Shown in pieces: positions 1-8,732 of a DNA stretch of 64,000 bases. How positions within the stretch are numbered: the first letter of the stretch is position 1; each line of letters starts with the position of its first letter. This stretch comes from an uncultured Caulobacterales bacterium. GTDB taxonomy: Bacteria > Pseudomonadota > Alphaproteobacteria > Caulobacterales > Maricaulaceae. Under the pieces are notes generated by a model. The model saw only the letters and a list, made by a program, of their open reading frames with translations, ran no database searches and was not told the DNA's origin. The stretch is from NCBI GenBank assembly GCA_938009235.1, contig CALLIK010000007.1, forward strand, positions 496,001 to 560,000, in the 5' to 3' direction. A program made the position numbers and the translations under genes.

Positions 1-2
1 GC

Positions 3-995
3 CGTCGTGATACAGGCGATATCTTTGACGATATCGACATTATCACGAGTAGTCGGGGTGGCGGCGGAAATGTTGTTGGCCGTGAGGTCAAAGCGATTGA
101 CCGTTTGGATCAAGAGTCCCGCCGTCATTTGAACCGTCTACGCGCAAAAGCGATGACCAAAGCGGAGCCAGGTGAGCCTCTTGAGGCCGAGTATGAGCCG
201 TCAGAGGCTGCGAAAACCTATGATTATGTTGAAGTCCAAGAAAAGGCTGCGTGGGAAGATATGCTTAAGGAGGCCAATAGCGATTTCAATGGCGTGATCC
301 AAATCGGCGCTGGCGGTCAAGGTGAACAAGGACAAGAAGGCCAACCGAGTAGTTCACCCTTACGTGGTGGATCGGCCTCCTCGGCTTCGGATATTTTAGA
401 CCAAATCAAAGGCCGCAATAGCAGCGCTGGCGAGTCATCGGGTCAAGGTGAAACTGGCCAAGACGAGGCAGGACAAGGCGAAGCAGGACAAACTCAATCC
501 GAGCAGGGCGAAGCAGAGCAAGGCTCAGAAGGTCAAGCTTCAGCTGAGCACCCTTCTGGCGAGCAAGGTCAAGCATCGCAGGAGCAAACTGAAGAAGGGG
601 ATAACCAATCCCAACAAGATCAAGACGGTGAGGCTGAAGCTCAAAGCGAAGTCAAAGCCCAAAGTGAAGCCCAGGCTAAGGCTGATAGTGAATCAGAAGG
701 CGAAGCTCAAAGCCAATCACAAGATCAAGCGCAAAGCGAGACCCAAGCTAAAGCTGATGCGAGTGCCGCATCAGAAGCCGAATCTCAAGAAAGCGCTGAT
801 GCCGAAGCGGCTGCTGAGGCTGAGGCTGAGGCTGAGGCTGAGGCTGAGGCTGAGGTATCTAAAGCGGCCGCCAAAGCTGCCACGCATAATGAAACCATTA
901 GCCCGTTAGAGCGCCTCAAACGCGACCCTCTGGACCGCGATGATACAGGTGGACGGACAAGTGCGTCTGATTATCTGAATCGGAAGAAGAATTAG
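3..995 (+). CDS. C-terminal part of an acidic, low-complexity protein (5' truncated by window edge)
   Basis: The frame is open from the first bases of the window, so the gene starts upstream and only its C-terminal ~330 residues are visible. A TTG at 105 lies inside the frame and is probably not the start. A mixed segment (to about base 300) is followed by a long stretch dominated by Q, E, G, S and A, with short motifs such as GQGE and SEAQ repeated. At 813-854 the hexamer GCTGAG occurs seven times in tandem, giving an alternating Glu/Ala run. The last ~40 residues return to normal complexity and end in basic NRKKN. No family is recognised. The low-complexity part is probably disordered; function unknown. 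Confidence 0.7.
   Translation, partial: RRDTGDIFDDIDIITSSRGGGGNVVGREVKAIDRLDQESRRHLNRLRAKAMTKAEPGEPLEAEYEPSEAAKTYDYVEVQEKAAWEDMLKEANSDFNGVIQIGAGGQGEQGQEGQPSSSPLRGGSASSASDILDQIKGRNSSAGESSGQGETGQDEAGQGEAGQTQSEQGEAEQGSEGQASAEHPSGEQGQASQEQTEEGDNQSQQDQDGEAEAQSEVKAQSEAQAKADSESEGEAQSQSQDQAQSETQAKADASAASEAESQESADAEAAAEAEAEAEAEAEAEVSKAAAKAATHNETISPLERLKRDPLDRDDTGGRTSASDYLNRKKN
813..854 (+). repeat. Seven tandem copies of GCTGAG
   Basis: The hexamer GCTGAG is repeated seven times without a mismatch inside the low-complexity gene and encodes alternating Ala-Glu. Because the unit is six bases, copy-number change by slippage would keep the reading frame. Confidence 0.9.
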
Positions 996-1082
996 AGTAA
1001 GGGTTTTGGCGTATCAACAATAGGTAATGGGTTGTAAATTGGCCCTGATGCGTGTTTGTGGTTTACGATAGAAGAAGTAATA

Positions 1083-1982
1083 ATGACGGCAACGAATATT
1101 CGTGGACAAAAAGTTTTTTTGCCAGCAACCCGCCAACCTATACTTTACAAGTATTTTGCGCCACCAGCAGGCTCCGAGACTTACGCAGAAGCCAATTTGG
1201 AAAATTTGTTAATACAAAACCAGGTTAGGTTATCTAGTAATGCGGAGGTTAATGATCCTGCTGATATGTCACCTTATATTGATCATGACCATACTCAACA
1301 AGACGTAGAAAATTATTTCAAGCGTATGATTAACACTCCTTTCGATGACCCAGATGCTGAGGCGCAGAGATTGGAATTAAGAAAGCAAACGGTTAATCGC
1401 GCAGGTAGGAAAATATATGCTAGAGATCACGGTCAAACTCATGCCCGAGTTGCAATTGATGCCGCCCAGAGAAACTTTTTAGGCACAGGTTTTACTTGCA
1501 TGACAGAAGAGTGGTCCAATCGGTTAATGTGGTCACATTACGGACAGTCACACAAAGGTATTTGCGTAGGGTTTAGGACACGCCCAAATATAGGCGAGGC
1601 AGTATTACCTTTTGCTGCAAATTTTTTGGAAGTAAAATATATCTCTGATCGACCTGTTTGGAGCATCAAGGCTATGATGTCTGGAAATCAACAGGCAGAT
1701 GTAATCACCCAAACTTTTTTCCGCAAAGACAAGGTTTGGGAATATGAAAAAGAATGGCGTTATACTTCGCCAATTGACGATGGTGCCAAGATATCAAATG
1801 GTGGAGACATAATTAAAATCGGGTCTAATGAGATCGTAGAAATCGTCTTTGGTATGCGTGTCAGTAAAAAATCAAGGATAAGTATTACGGACATGATCAG
1901 TCGCTCTGGTAAGTCACCGCTGATGTACGATACAAAATTTGCGGAGAAGTCTTTTGAACTGGTAAGGACTTTGAACCGTTAA
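1083..1982 (+). CDS. DUF2971 domain-containing protein
   Basis: A protein of about 299 residues with the hallmarks of the DUF2971 family: an N-terminal LYKYF segment, a central MWSHYGQSHKGICVGF motif (family pattern W-S-H-Y-x-x-x-H-x-G), and a C-terminal WEYEKEWRY motif. The molecular function of the family is not known; members are often accessory genes. The frame extends to a TTG at 1056, but ATG 1083 is preferred because AGAAG lies just upstream (about 1070). The gene is visibly richer in A+T than aconitase next door, which may point to transfer. It ends at a strong hairpin shared with the convergent acnA gene. Family assignment is fairly sure, role is not. Confidence 0.8.
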   Translation: MTATNIRGQKVFLPATRQPILYKYFAPPAGSETYAEANLENLLIQNQVRLSSNAEVNDPADMSPYIDHDHTQQDVENYFKRMINTPFDDPDAEAQRLELRKQTVNRAGRKIYARDHGQTHARVAIDAAQRNFLGTGFTCMTEEWSNRLMWSHYGQSHKGICVGFRTRPNIGEAVLPFAANFLEVKYISDRPVWSIKAMMSGNQQADVITQTFFRKDKVWEYEKEWRYTSPIDDGAKISNGGDIIKIGSNEIVEIVFGMRVSKKSRISITDMISRSGKSPLMYDTKFAEKSFELVRTLNR

Positions 1983-1983
1983 C

Positions 1984-2045
1984 ATAGAAAAGGCCGCCTC
2001 GTGCAATTTGCGTCTAAGCAAAATGCACTAAGCGGCCTTTTCTAT
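1984..2045. terminator. Composite bidirectional terminator between DUF2971 gene and acnA
   Basis: A perfect 14-bp inverted repeat (1984-1997 with 2032-2045, arms ATAGAAAAGGCCGC and its complement) encloses a second inverted repeat (2001-2011 with 2018-2028, one mismatch). The outer arm has A4 on one side and T4 on the other, so it can act as an intrinsic terminator for both convergent genes. Confidence 0.85.
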
Positions 2046-2061
2046 TGTCTGTTGCCAGAGC

Positions 2062-4749
2062 TTATGCAGCTTTGGCTTCTGCTGCGAGGTTACGTAGAAC
2101 GTAATGTAGGATGCCTTCGTTCTTGTAATACTCATGCTCATTATCCGTATCGATACGGACATTTGTTGTGACGACCTTTTTCTTTCCATCAGGATAAGTG
2201 ATCTCAACGTCGAGCGTACCGCGCGGCTTGAGGCCTTGGATGCCGGAGATTGAAACTGTTTCGTCACCTTTAAGGCCAAGCTTTTCCCAGCTCTCGCCCT
2301 CTTGGAATTCGAGCGGTAGAACGCCCATTCCGATTAGGTTCGAACGATGAATACGTTCAAAGCTAGACGCGATGACAGCTTTCACGCCGAGTAAGATTGT
2401 GCCTTTGGCGGCCCAGTCACGAGAGGACCCGTTTCCGTAGAGGCTACCCGAGAAGATCACGAGGTCCTTCTTGGCCGCTACATATTTTTCAGCAGCCGCA
2501 AAGATGGACATGATGTCGCCAGTTGGGACGTATTTCGTCACGCCGCCAGTTGTCCCCGGAGCCATCAAGTTTTTGATGCGGATATTAGCAAATGTACCGC
2601 GCATCATGACTTCGTGGTTACCGCGTCGGGAGCCGAATGAGTTGAACTCGTTCTTCGGCACTTTGTTGTCTGACAGGTAATCCCCAGCAGGACCGTCATG
2701 TTTAATCGCGCCAGCTGGCGAGATATGATCGGTCGTAATGGAATCGCCAAGAAGCGCGAGGATGTTCGCGCCCTTAATGTCTTCAACAGGCTTTGGCGTT
2801 GCGCTCATACCGTCGAAATATGGTGGGTTACGGACATATGTGGATTTTGGTTTCCAGTTATATGTCTTGCCGCCAGAGACTTTGATGTCGCGCCATTGCT
2901 TGTCGCCTTTGAAGACATCTGCATAGCGTTCTGTGAACATTTTGCGTGTGATGATCTTGCGGACGACGTCTGCGATTTCAGCCGATGTTGGCCAGATGTC
3001 TTTCAAGAAAACTTCGTTACCTTCGGAATCAACACCCAGTGGATCCGCATCAAAATCATGATGCATAGAGCCAGCCAACGCATATGCGACGACGAGCGGT
3101 GGTGAGGCGAGGAAGTTGGCTTTAATATCCGGACCGATACGGCCTTCAAAGTTACGGTTACCAGAGAGGACCGAACAAGAGACAAGGTCGCCGTCTGCGA
3201 TAGCTTTCGAAATTGGCTCAGCGAGCGGGCCAGAGTTACCGATACATGTTGTACAACCATAGCCAACAACATCAAAGCCTAGCGCGTCGAGGTCAGTCTG
3301 AAGACCAGACTTGCGAAGGTATTCACCAACAACTTGTGAACCTGGCGCAGTCGATGTCTTGACCCAAGGTTTGACTTTCAATCCTTTTTCACGGGCTTTT
3401 TTCGCAACCAATCCAGCCGCCATCATTACGGAGGGGTTGGATGTGTTGGTACAAGACGTGATCGCCGCGATAACAACGTCGCCGTGATCGAGGGCGTAAC
3501 CTTCGCCTTCAACTTCGATTGCGCTGTCGCCGTCTGGAGTCTTGCTGAACTCGTCACGTAGGATTTTTGCGAATTGAACATTCGCGCCTTTAAGGTCGAA
3601 GCGATCTTGCGGACGCTTTGGTCCAGAGATGGCAGGGCGAACACTTTCCATGTCCAAGCTGATTGAGCTTGTGAAGGTAGGTGTTGTGTTGTCACGCCAG
3701 AAGCCTTGGGCTTTAGCATAGGCTTCGACGAGCTCAATGCGCGCTTCATCACGGCCTGTGGCTTGTAGATAGTTCAGTGTATCTTGGTCGACAGGGAAGA
3801 AACCACATGTCGCGCCATATTCAGGTGCCATGTTAGCTAGTGTTGCTTGGTCTTCTAGTGACAGATGGTTCAGACCTTCGCCGTAAAATTCAACGAATTT
3901 CCCGACAACGCCTTTGATGCGGAGCATTTCAACAACGCGAAGAACGAGGTCTGTTGCGGTTGACCCTTCTGGCAATTTACCCGTTAGCTCAAAGCCAACA
4001 ACTTCAGGGATCAACATAGAGATCGGCTGGCCGAGCATGGCCGCTTCGGCTTCGATACCACCAACACCCCAACCAAGGACTGACAAGCCGTTGATCATGG
4101 TTGTGTGTGAATCTGTTCCGACGAGCGTGTCAGGGAAAGCATAAGTTTTGCCTTCAACTGTTTTCGTCCAAACCGTCTGGGCGAGGTTCTCAAGGTTCAC
4201 TTGGTGACAGATACCCGTTCCTGGAGGAACAACGGCGAAGTTTTCAAAGGCTGTTTGACCCCATTTGAGGAAGTCATAGCGTTCCATGTTACGCTCATAT
4301 TCGCGTTTCACGTTTTTCGCTTCTGACCCTTTTGTGCCGAAATAATCGACCATGACTGAGTGATCAATTACGAGATGGACTGGGTTTAGCGGATTAATCG
4401 CTTCGGCTTTGCCGCCAAGCTTAACAATCGCGTCACGCATAGAGGCGAGGTCAACAACGGCAGGAACGCCTGTGAAATCCTGCATGAGAACGCGCGCTGG
4501 GCGGTATGCGATTTCATGTGTAGACGTTTTTGGGCCAAGCCAGTCTGCGATCGCTTGAATGTCTTCTTTTTTAACCGTGTTGCCGTCTTCGTGGCGAAGT
4601 AGGTTTTCGAGTAAGACCTTGAGCGAGCGCGGCAATTTAGAAATGCCTTTGAGGCCGTTCTTTTCTGCGACTTTCAGGTCGTAATAGGTGTATGTACCGC
4701 CGCGGACTTCCATCTCGCGTTCGCAGTTAAAGCTGTCCAATGATGCCAT
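2062..4749 (-). CDS. acnA: Aconitate hydratase A
   Basis: Aconitase interconverts citrate and isocitrate in the cytoplasm (TCA and glyoxylate cycles). The 895-residue length fits AcnA/IRP-type aconitases. The three [4Fe-4S] cysteines are visible: C433 in the SCTNTSNPSVM motif and C499 and C502 in GYGCTTCIGNSG. The swivelling domain is C-terminal, with SLYGNGSSRDWAAKG and FERIHRSNLIGMG active-site loops. The start ATG at 4749 has a GAGG about ten bases upstream. The 138-bp gap behind it should hold the promoter. Transcription ends at the shared hairpin at 1984-2045. Assignment is very secure. Confidence 0.98.
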   Translation of the reverse strand: MASLDSFNCEREMEVRGGTYTYYDLKVAEKNGLKGISKLPRSLKVLLENLLRHEDGNTVKKEDIQAIADWLGPKTSTHEIAYRPARVLMQDFTGVPAVVDLASMRDAIVKLGGKAEAINPLNPVHLVIDHSVMVDYFGTKGSEAKNVKREYERNMERYDFLKWGQTAFENFAVVPPGTGICHQVNLENLAQTVWTKTVEGKTYAFPDTLVGTDSHTTMINGLSVLGWGVGGIEAEAAMLGQPISMLIPEVVGFELTGKLPEGSTATDLVLRVVEMLRIKGVVGKFVEFYGEGLNHLSLEDQATLANMAPEYGATCGFFPVDQDTLNYLQATGRDEARIELVEAYAKAQGFWRDNTTPTFTSSISLDMESVRPAISGPKRPQDRFDLKGANVQFAKILRDEFSKTPDGDSAIEVEGEGYALDHGDVVIAAITSCTNTSNPSVMMAAGLVAKKAREKGLKVKPWVKTSTAPGSQVVGEYLRKSGLQTDLDALGFDVVGYGCTTCIGNSGPLAEPISKAIADGDLVSCSVLSGNRNFEGRIGPDIKANFLASPPLVVAYALAGSMHHDFDADPLGVDSEGNEVFLKDIWPTSAEIADVVRKIITRKMFTERYADVFKGDKQWRDIKVSGGKTYNWKPKSTYVRNPPYFDGMSATPKPVEDIKGANILALLGDSITTDHISPAGAIKHDGPAGDYLSDNKVPKNEFNSFGSRRGNHEVMMRGTFANIRIKNLMAPGTTGGVTKYVPTGDIMSIFAAAEKYVAAKKDLVIFSGSLYGNGSSRDWAAKGTILLGVKAVIASSFERIHRSNLIGMGVLPLEFQEGESWEKLGLKGDETVSISGIQGLKPRGTLDVEITYPDGKKKVVTTNVRIDTDNEHEYYKNEGILHYVLRNLAAEAKAA

Positions 4750-4887
4750 GTTGGAGGGATCCTCAATTTAAGGGGTCTAAGTGTTGAGGTCTTATGGCAA
4801 AGAGTCTCTACATTTTCAATGTTAGAAAACGTACAGCGCTTTATGAGTAAGCAATTGAGTGTCAATCGCAATTAGGGGTGAGCTGGG

Positions 4888-5148
4888 TCAGATATCTTGG
4901 CTTGCTGCTAGGCTTCGCCACGCAAAATCACAAAGCCGTTTTCCCGCCATTCGATCCGTTAAATAGGCAATGAGAGCCGTTTCATTTTCGGTATAAGGTT
5001 CGAACCGCCCAACACTTTGTCCTGCACGTAGAATATTGAAGTGTAGTTTTTCATTGTTTTCAGCGACATCCCAAGCGGATTCTGCCTCAACAGTAAGACG
5101 TACAGCCTCAACAGCGGCGTTCACGCCCGATGGTGAATTCGAATTCAT
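4888..5148 (-). CDS. Small hypothetical protein
   Basis: A short acidic protein (86 residues from ATG 5148; an in-frame GTG at 5163 would add five). Neither start has a clear ribosome binding site. There is no signal peptide or membrane segment; the sequence is mixed and looks like a folded cytoplasmic protein (for example NNEKLHFNILRAGQSVGRF). It lies between yciB and acnA on the same strand, with about 130 bp to each, so it may be its own unit. No family recognised. It is called because it fills an otherwise empty stretch on the coding strand of its neighbours. Confidence 0.5.
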   Translation of the reverse strand: MNSNSPSGVNAAVEAVRLTVEAESAWDVAENNEKLHFNILRAGQSVGRFEPYTENETALIAYLTDRMAGKRLCDFAWRSLAASQDI

Positions 5149-5278
5149 AGTAACCACATGCACTCAACTTGAGGCCATCCCGGACCAGTCCTGAATCATT
5201 CTGATATCAAGATGCCTACACATTCGCAGATAAATGAGTGCGCGGCAATTTACTTCTACAAAGAGGGTTAATCGGACC

Positions 5279-5881
5279 CTAATCTGTTTTCATTTTACCA
5301 TATTTGGTCATGAAAGGGAGCTGCGAAGCCGTGAAAAGGATCGTTAGCGGCATGAAGCCGAAGACTTTGAATTTGATCCAAAAGTCTTCGGAAAAATTTC
5401 GCCATATGAGTTCATTTAAAACGGCCATAGCAAAGAAGAAGAGGCCCCAGCGGATCGCAAGTGTATTCCATTTCGGGTCTGGTAATTCGAAGGCTGAGCC
5501 CATCATCATTTTAATGACGTTCTTTTTAAAGAACACACCGCCAATAACGGCGAGTCCAAAAATTGTATTCATTACGGTCGGCTTCATCAAAACAAAGCGT
5601 TTGTCATCAAAAACAAAAGCAGCGAGGGCGAAGCCTCCGATGACAAGGGTAGAGAAGATTAAAACTGGCGACGTGTGCCGATGTTTGATCCATGACCAAG
5701 CCAGAGCCAGTGCCGCTGAGACAGCCAAAATACCGGCAGCCCAGATCATTGCGTCGTCAGGGTTACTCCGTTTGAAATATTGGAACGACGCAAAGAAAAC
5801 CAACAACGGCCCGAAGTCGAGCCAGAAGCTGGGTTTCTTTGGTGGTGCCTGCGGCGTTTCTGCGCCCGTTTCGTCAGTCAT
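5279..5881 (-). CDS. yciB: Inner membrane septation protein YciB/IspZ family
   Basis: A 200-residue polytopic membrane protein with the YciB (IspZ) signature near the N-terminus, FWLDFGPLLVFFASFQYF, and later LNELIWRN and FWIKFKVFGFMPLTILF. The family (about 180-200 residues, five or six membrane segments) affects cell envelope integrity and septation in enteric bacteria and infection in Shigella; its biochemical activity is unresolved. The ATG follows directly on the stop codon of the upstream symporter gene (TAAATG), so the two are almost certainly co-transcribed and coupled. A long open frame on the opposite strand (5304-5900) is rejected as an antisense shadow. Confidence 0.92.
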   Translation of the reverse strand: MTDETGAETPQAPPKKPSFWLDFGPLLVFFASFQYFKRSNPDDAMIWAAGILAVSAALALAWSWIKHRHTSPVLIFSTLVIGGFALAAFVFDDKRFVLMKPTVMNTIFGLAVIGGVFFKKNVIKMMMGSAFELPDPKWNTLAIRWGLFFFAMAVLNELIWRNFSEDFWIKFKVFGFMPLTILFTASQLPFMTKYGKMKTD

Positions 5882-7354
5882 TTATTTGATTTCGTCCTGA
5901 TGTATCAAACCGTCATTCGCGGTCTTCTCTTTGTCGAAATACTCTTTCGACAATTTGAACACGACAGGTGAGAGCAAGATCAAGGCGATCAAGTTCGGCG
6001 CAGCCATGAGGCCCGTCAAACTATCCGCGATGAGCCAGAAGGTTGCGACAACAAGGTTGTCGTCACCGGTCTCAAACGACAGGGCGTAAGTGGATGCAAA
6101 GACAGCGACGATCCAAAAGATACGGAATACAAGGATAGACTTTTCTTTAAATAAGAAGGCCGCACAACGTTCTCCGTAATAAGACCAACCGATGATTGTC
6201 GTGAAGGCGAAGATACAGAGACAGATGGTGACGATGTCTGCACCAAATCCGACAAGAACAGAGTCAAAGGCTTGCGCCGTAAGCGGCACGCCGATTTCAC
6301 AGCCCGCAGGGGTTTTACCTGTTTCGAGCAATTCAAGAATGCCTGGGTTTGCAAGACAATCTGCACTCATGACGCCAGACGTCAGAATAACCAAAGCCGT
6401 GATCGTACAGATGATGAGTGTATCAATGATGGTTCCCAACATCGCGATGATGCCTTGGTTGACGGGATCATTATTCTGCGCCGCTGCATGCGCAATCGGT
6501 GCGGAGCCTTGGCCGGCTTCATTCGAAAACAAACCTCGCGCGACACCTTTTTGCATCGCGAGCATCATGAGGCCGATGGTTATACCTGTGCCTGCGCCTT
6601 GCATACCAAATGCGCCTTTGAAGATCATCCCAAAGGCCGCTGGGACAGCAGAGATATTGGCTGCAATCACGATCAGGGCCGCAGAGATATAAATCACAGC
6701 CATGAATGGGACGAGCTTGGATGCCACTGCGCCAATACGTTTGATGCCGCCAAAAATGACGCCAGCCACGAGAAGGGACAAGACAAAGGCGACAATACGT
6801 GGATCGAAGTTATATTCGCTTTTCAACGCATCCGCGATCGAGTTCGCTTGAACTGCGTTACCTGTTGAAAGTGATCCGATGATACCAAAGAACGCGAAAG
6901 CACCTGCGAGCCAAAGCCATTTTGGGCCAAGACCGTTTTTGATGTAATACATCGGTCCGCCAACGCGGTTACCATTTGCATCAATCTCGCGGTAGCGAAC
7001 GGCGAGCACGCCTTCGCCAAATTTCGTAGCGGTTCCGAGGATTGCCGTGATCCACATCCAGAATACAGCGCCAGGGCCGCCGATTGCGATGGCCGCAGCC
7101 ACACCCGCGATATTACCCGTACCGACAGTCGAAGAGAGCGCCGTCATTAGTGCGGCGAATGGCGATACATCGCCTTCTTCGGCTTCACCTGTTCGTTTTT
7201 TGAACAGTTGACGGAAACCGTAGCCAACTTTTGTAAGGGAGATAAACCTAAGTCCAACAGTGAGAAAAAAGCCCACGCCGAGCAAGAGTATCATCATGGG
7301 TGGTCCCCAAACGAACCCGTTCATCGATTCCATTAGGCTATTAAAGGTTTCCAT
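5882..7354 (-). CDS. Sodium:alanine/glycine symporter family protein (AgcS)
   Basis: A 490-residue inner membrane transporter of the alanine or glycine:cation symporter family, importing small neutral amino acids with Na+ or H+. Visible hallmarks are SSTVGTGNIAGVAAAIA in the first third, GPGAVFWMWITAILGTATKF, and LFSNEAGQGSAPIAHAAA in the middle, which are the most conserved AgcS motifs. The frame is open back to 7681, but that would overlap the divergent aminotransferase; ATG 7354 is chosen because AGAGAGAG precedes it and METFNSLMESMNGFVWGPP is a normal family N-terminus. The gene runs directly into yciB. Substrate preference cannot be told from sequence. Confidence 0.93.
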   Translation of the reverse strand: METFNSLMESMNGFVWGPPMMILLLGVGFFLTVGLRFISLTKVGYGFRQLFKKRTGEAEEGDVSPFAALMTALSSTVGTGNIAGVAAAIAIGGPGAVFWMWITAILGTATKFGEGVLAVRYREIDANGNRVGGPMYYIKNGLGPKWLWLAGAFAFFGIIGSLSTGNAVQANSIADALKSEYNFDPRIVAFVLSLLVAGVIFGGIKRIGAVASKLVPFMAVIYISAALIVIAANISAVPAAFGMIFKGAFGMQGAGTGITIGLMMLAMQKGVARGLFSNEAGQGSAPIAHAAAQNNDPVNQGIIAMLGTIIDTLIICTITALVILTSGVMSADCLANPGILELLETGKTPAGCEIGVPLTAQAFDSVLVGFGADIVTICLCIFAFTTIIGWSYYGERCAAFLFKEKSILVFRIFWIVAVFASTYALSFETGDDNLVVATFWLIADSLTGLMAAPNLIALILLSPVVFKLSKEYFDKEKTANDGLIHQDEIK

Positions 7355-7519
7355 AATCTCTCTCTTCGTCCCCAAGCCCATTTTAGGGCTTAATTCTGTC
7401 TTCGCGCCTTGTCCCGCGCCAGTAAGGTAAAGGCAATGGAAAAGTGACGTGAGTGGTAGCGGAACCCAATATAAACCGCTAAGGGGACCGCCTAACTTCT
7501 CACGGAACACACTTTCATC
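7355..7519. promoter_or_regulatory. Divergent promoter region between agcS and the aminotransferase
   Basis: The 165 bp between the two divergent starts must hold promoters for both units. No operator palindrome stands out. The call rests on gene orientation only. Confidence 0.5.
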
Positions 7520-8722
7520 ATGTTTGAATATCTTGTCCCGCGTCAGCCTGACGCAATCATCGCCCTCATGCAGCAATGCAAAGCCGATACGAACCCCGAT
7601 AAAATTGATCTGGGCGTTGGTGTATATAAAGACGATGCAGGCGGAACGACGATTTTGCGGGCTGTGAAAGCGGCTGAACAACAGCTTTGGAACACCGAAA
7701 CAACAAAGTCATATGTTGGGATTCGCGGTAATGATGATTTCCGTCACTCGATGCTCGACCTGATTTTAGGTGGCGATGCAGGTAAAATTTCAACGGACCT
7801 GATGGACCGAATTGCAAGCGCTCAAGCGGCTGGCGGTTCTGGCGCATTGCGACTTGGCGCTGAGCTTATCAAATCGGCTGCGCCTGACGCGACGGTTTGG
7901 GTGTCGACGCCAACATGGGCGAACCACATTCCCCTCATTAGTTCCGCAGGTTTGAAAATGGGTAAGTACCCATATTATAACCGCGAAACACTGGGCGTAG
8001 ATTTCGAAGATATGGTGGCGCATCTAAGCGCAAAAGCGAAAGCTGGCGATGTTGTGTTGGTGCATGGCTGTTGCCACAATCCATCAGGTGCAGACTTATC
8101 GCCTGCACAATGGGATCAACTGGCTGATTTCTTCGTGGAAAAAGATCTCCTGCCTTATGTTGATCTCGCCTATTTCGGTTTGGGCCGTGGTATGTCGGAA
8201 GACTCATACGGCCTTCGCAAGCTTGTTGAGATCTGCCCAGAAGTCATGATCGCAGCGTCCTGCTCTAAGAATTTCGCGCTCTATAAAGAACGCGTCGGAT
8301 TGATTGCTGTCGTGTGTCAGGACACAGACACGGCCGTGATTGCACGCTCGCAACTCGGGTCTATCCAACGTAAAATTATCTCCATGCCACCAGATCATGG
8401 CGCGAAGCTTGTCGCTGATATTCTTGGCGATCAAAAGTTGCGCGCGATGTGGGTCGATGAATTAACTGAAATGCGCGAGCGGATGCGGGACTTGCGTAAG
8501 CAACTGTCCGAAGCGCTCAATGTGCAGGGCGGCGAAACAATCGCTGCGGCGGTGAAGGATCAGAACGGTATGTTCTCAACCTTGCCATTGTCAGTCGACC
8601 AAGCGCGTAAGCTTCGGTCTGATTTCTCTATATATATGACGGATAGCGGACGTATAAATATAGCAGGTGCGAATAACAGAAACATCCCGCGTTTGGCCGA
8701 AGCGATTTTGTCTGTTCTTTAA
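7520..8722 (+). CDS. Aromatic amino acid aminotransferase (class I, AspC/TyrB type)
   Basis: A 400-residue PLP enzyme of aminotransferase fold type I, transferring amino groups between aspartate or aromatic amino acids and 2-oxoglutarate. The PLP lysine is K250 in SCSKNFALYKERVG, where the family motif is SxSKNFGLYxERxG. N-terminal KIDLGVGVYKDDAGGT and HGCCHNPSGADLSPAQW are also diagnostic. One change is notable: the usual AYQGFG after VD is AYFGLG here. The gene is divergent from agcS and converges on mtgA with a gap of only ten bases. The family is certain; aspartate versus aromatic preference is not. Confidence 0.92.
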   Translation: MFEYLVPRQPDAIIALMQQCKADTNPDKIDLGVGVYKDDAGGTTILRAVKAAEQQLWNTETTKSYVGIRGNDDFRHSMLDLILGGDAGKISTDLMDRIASAQAAGGSGALRLGAELIKSAAPDATVWVSTPTWANHIPLISSAGLKMGKYPYYNRETLGVDFEDMVAHLSAKAKAGDVVLVHGCCHNPSGADLSPAQWDQLADFFVEKDLLPYVDLAYFGLGRGMSEDSYGLRKLVEICPEVMIAASCSKNFALYKERVGLIAVVCQDTDTAVIARSQLGSIQRKIISMPPDHGAKLVADILGDQKLRAMWVDELTEMRERMRDLRKQLSEALNVQGGETIAAAVKDQNGMFSTLPLSVDQARKLRSDFSIYMTDSGRINIAGANNRNIPRLAEAILSVL

Positions 8723-8732
8723 GGGACTTAAT

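Noticed and set aside
448-909. Open frame of 153 codons inside the low-complexity gene
   Set aside because: It is the +1 shadow of a Q/E/A-rich repeat, giving an artificial K/R/L-rich translation without a ribosome binding site.
5304-5900. 198-codon frame antisense to yciB
   Set aside because: It mirrors a well-supported membrane protein gene along its whole length; the translation is lysine-rich and matches no family.
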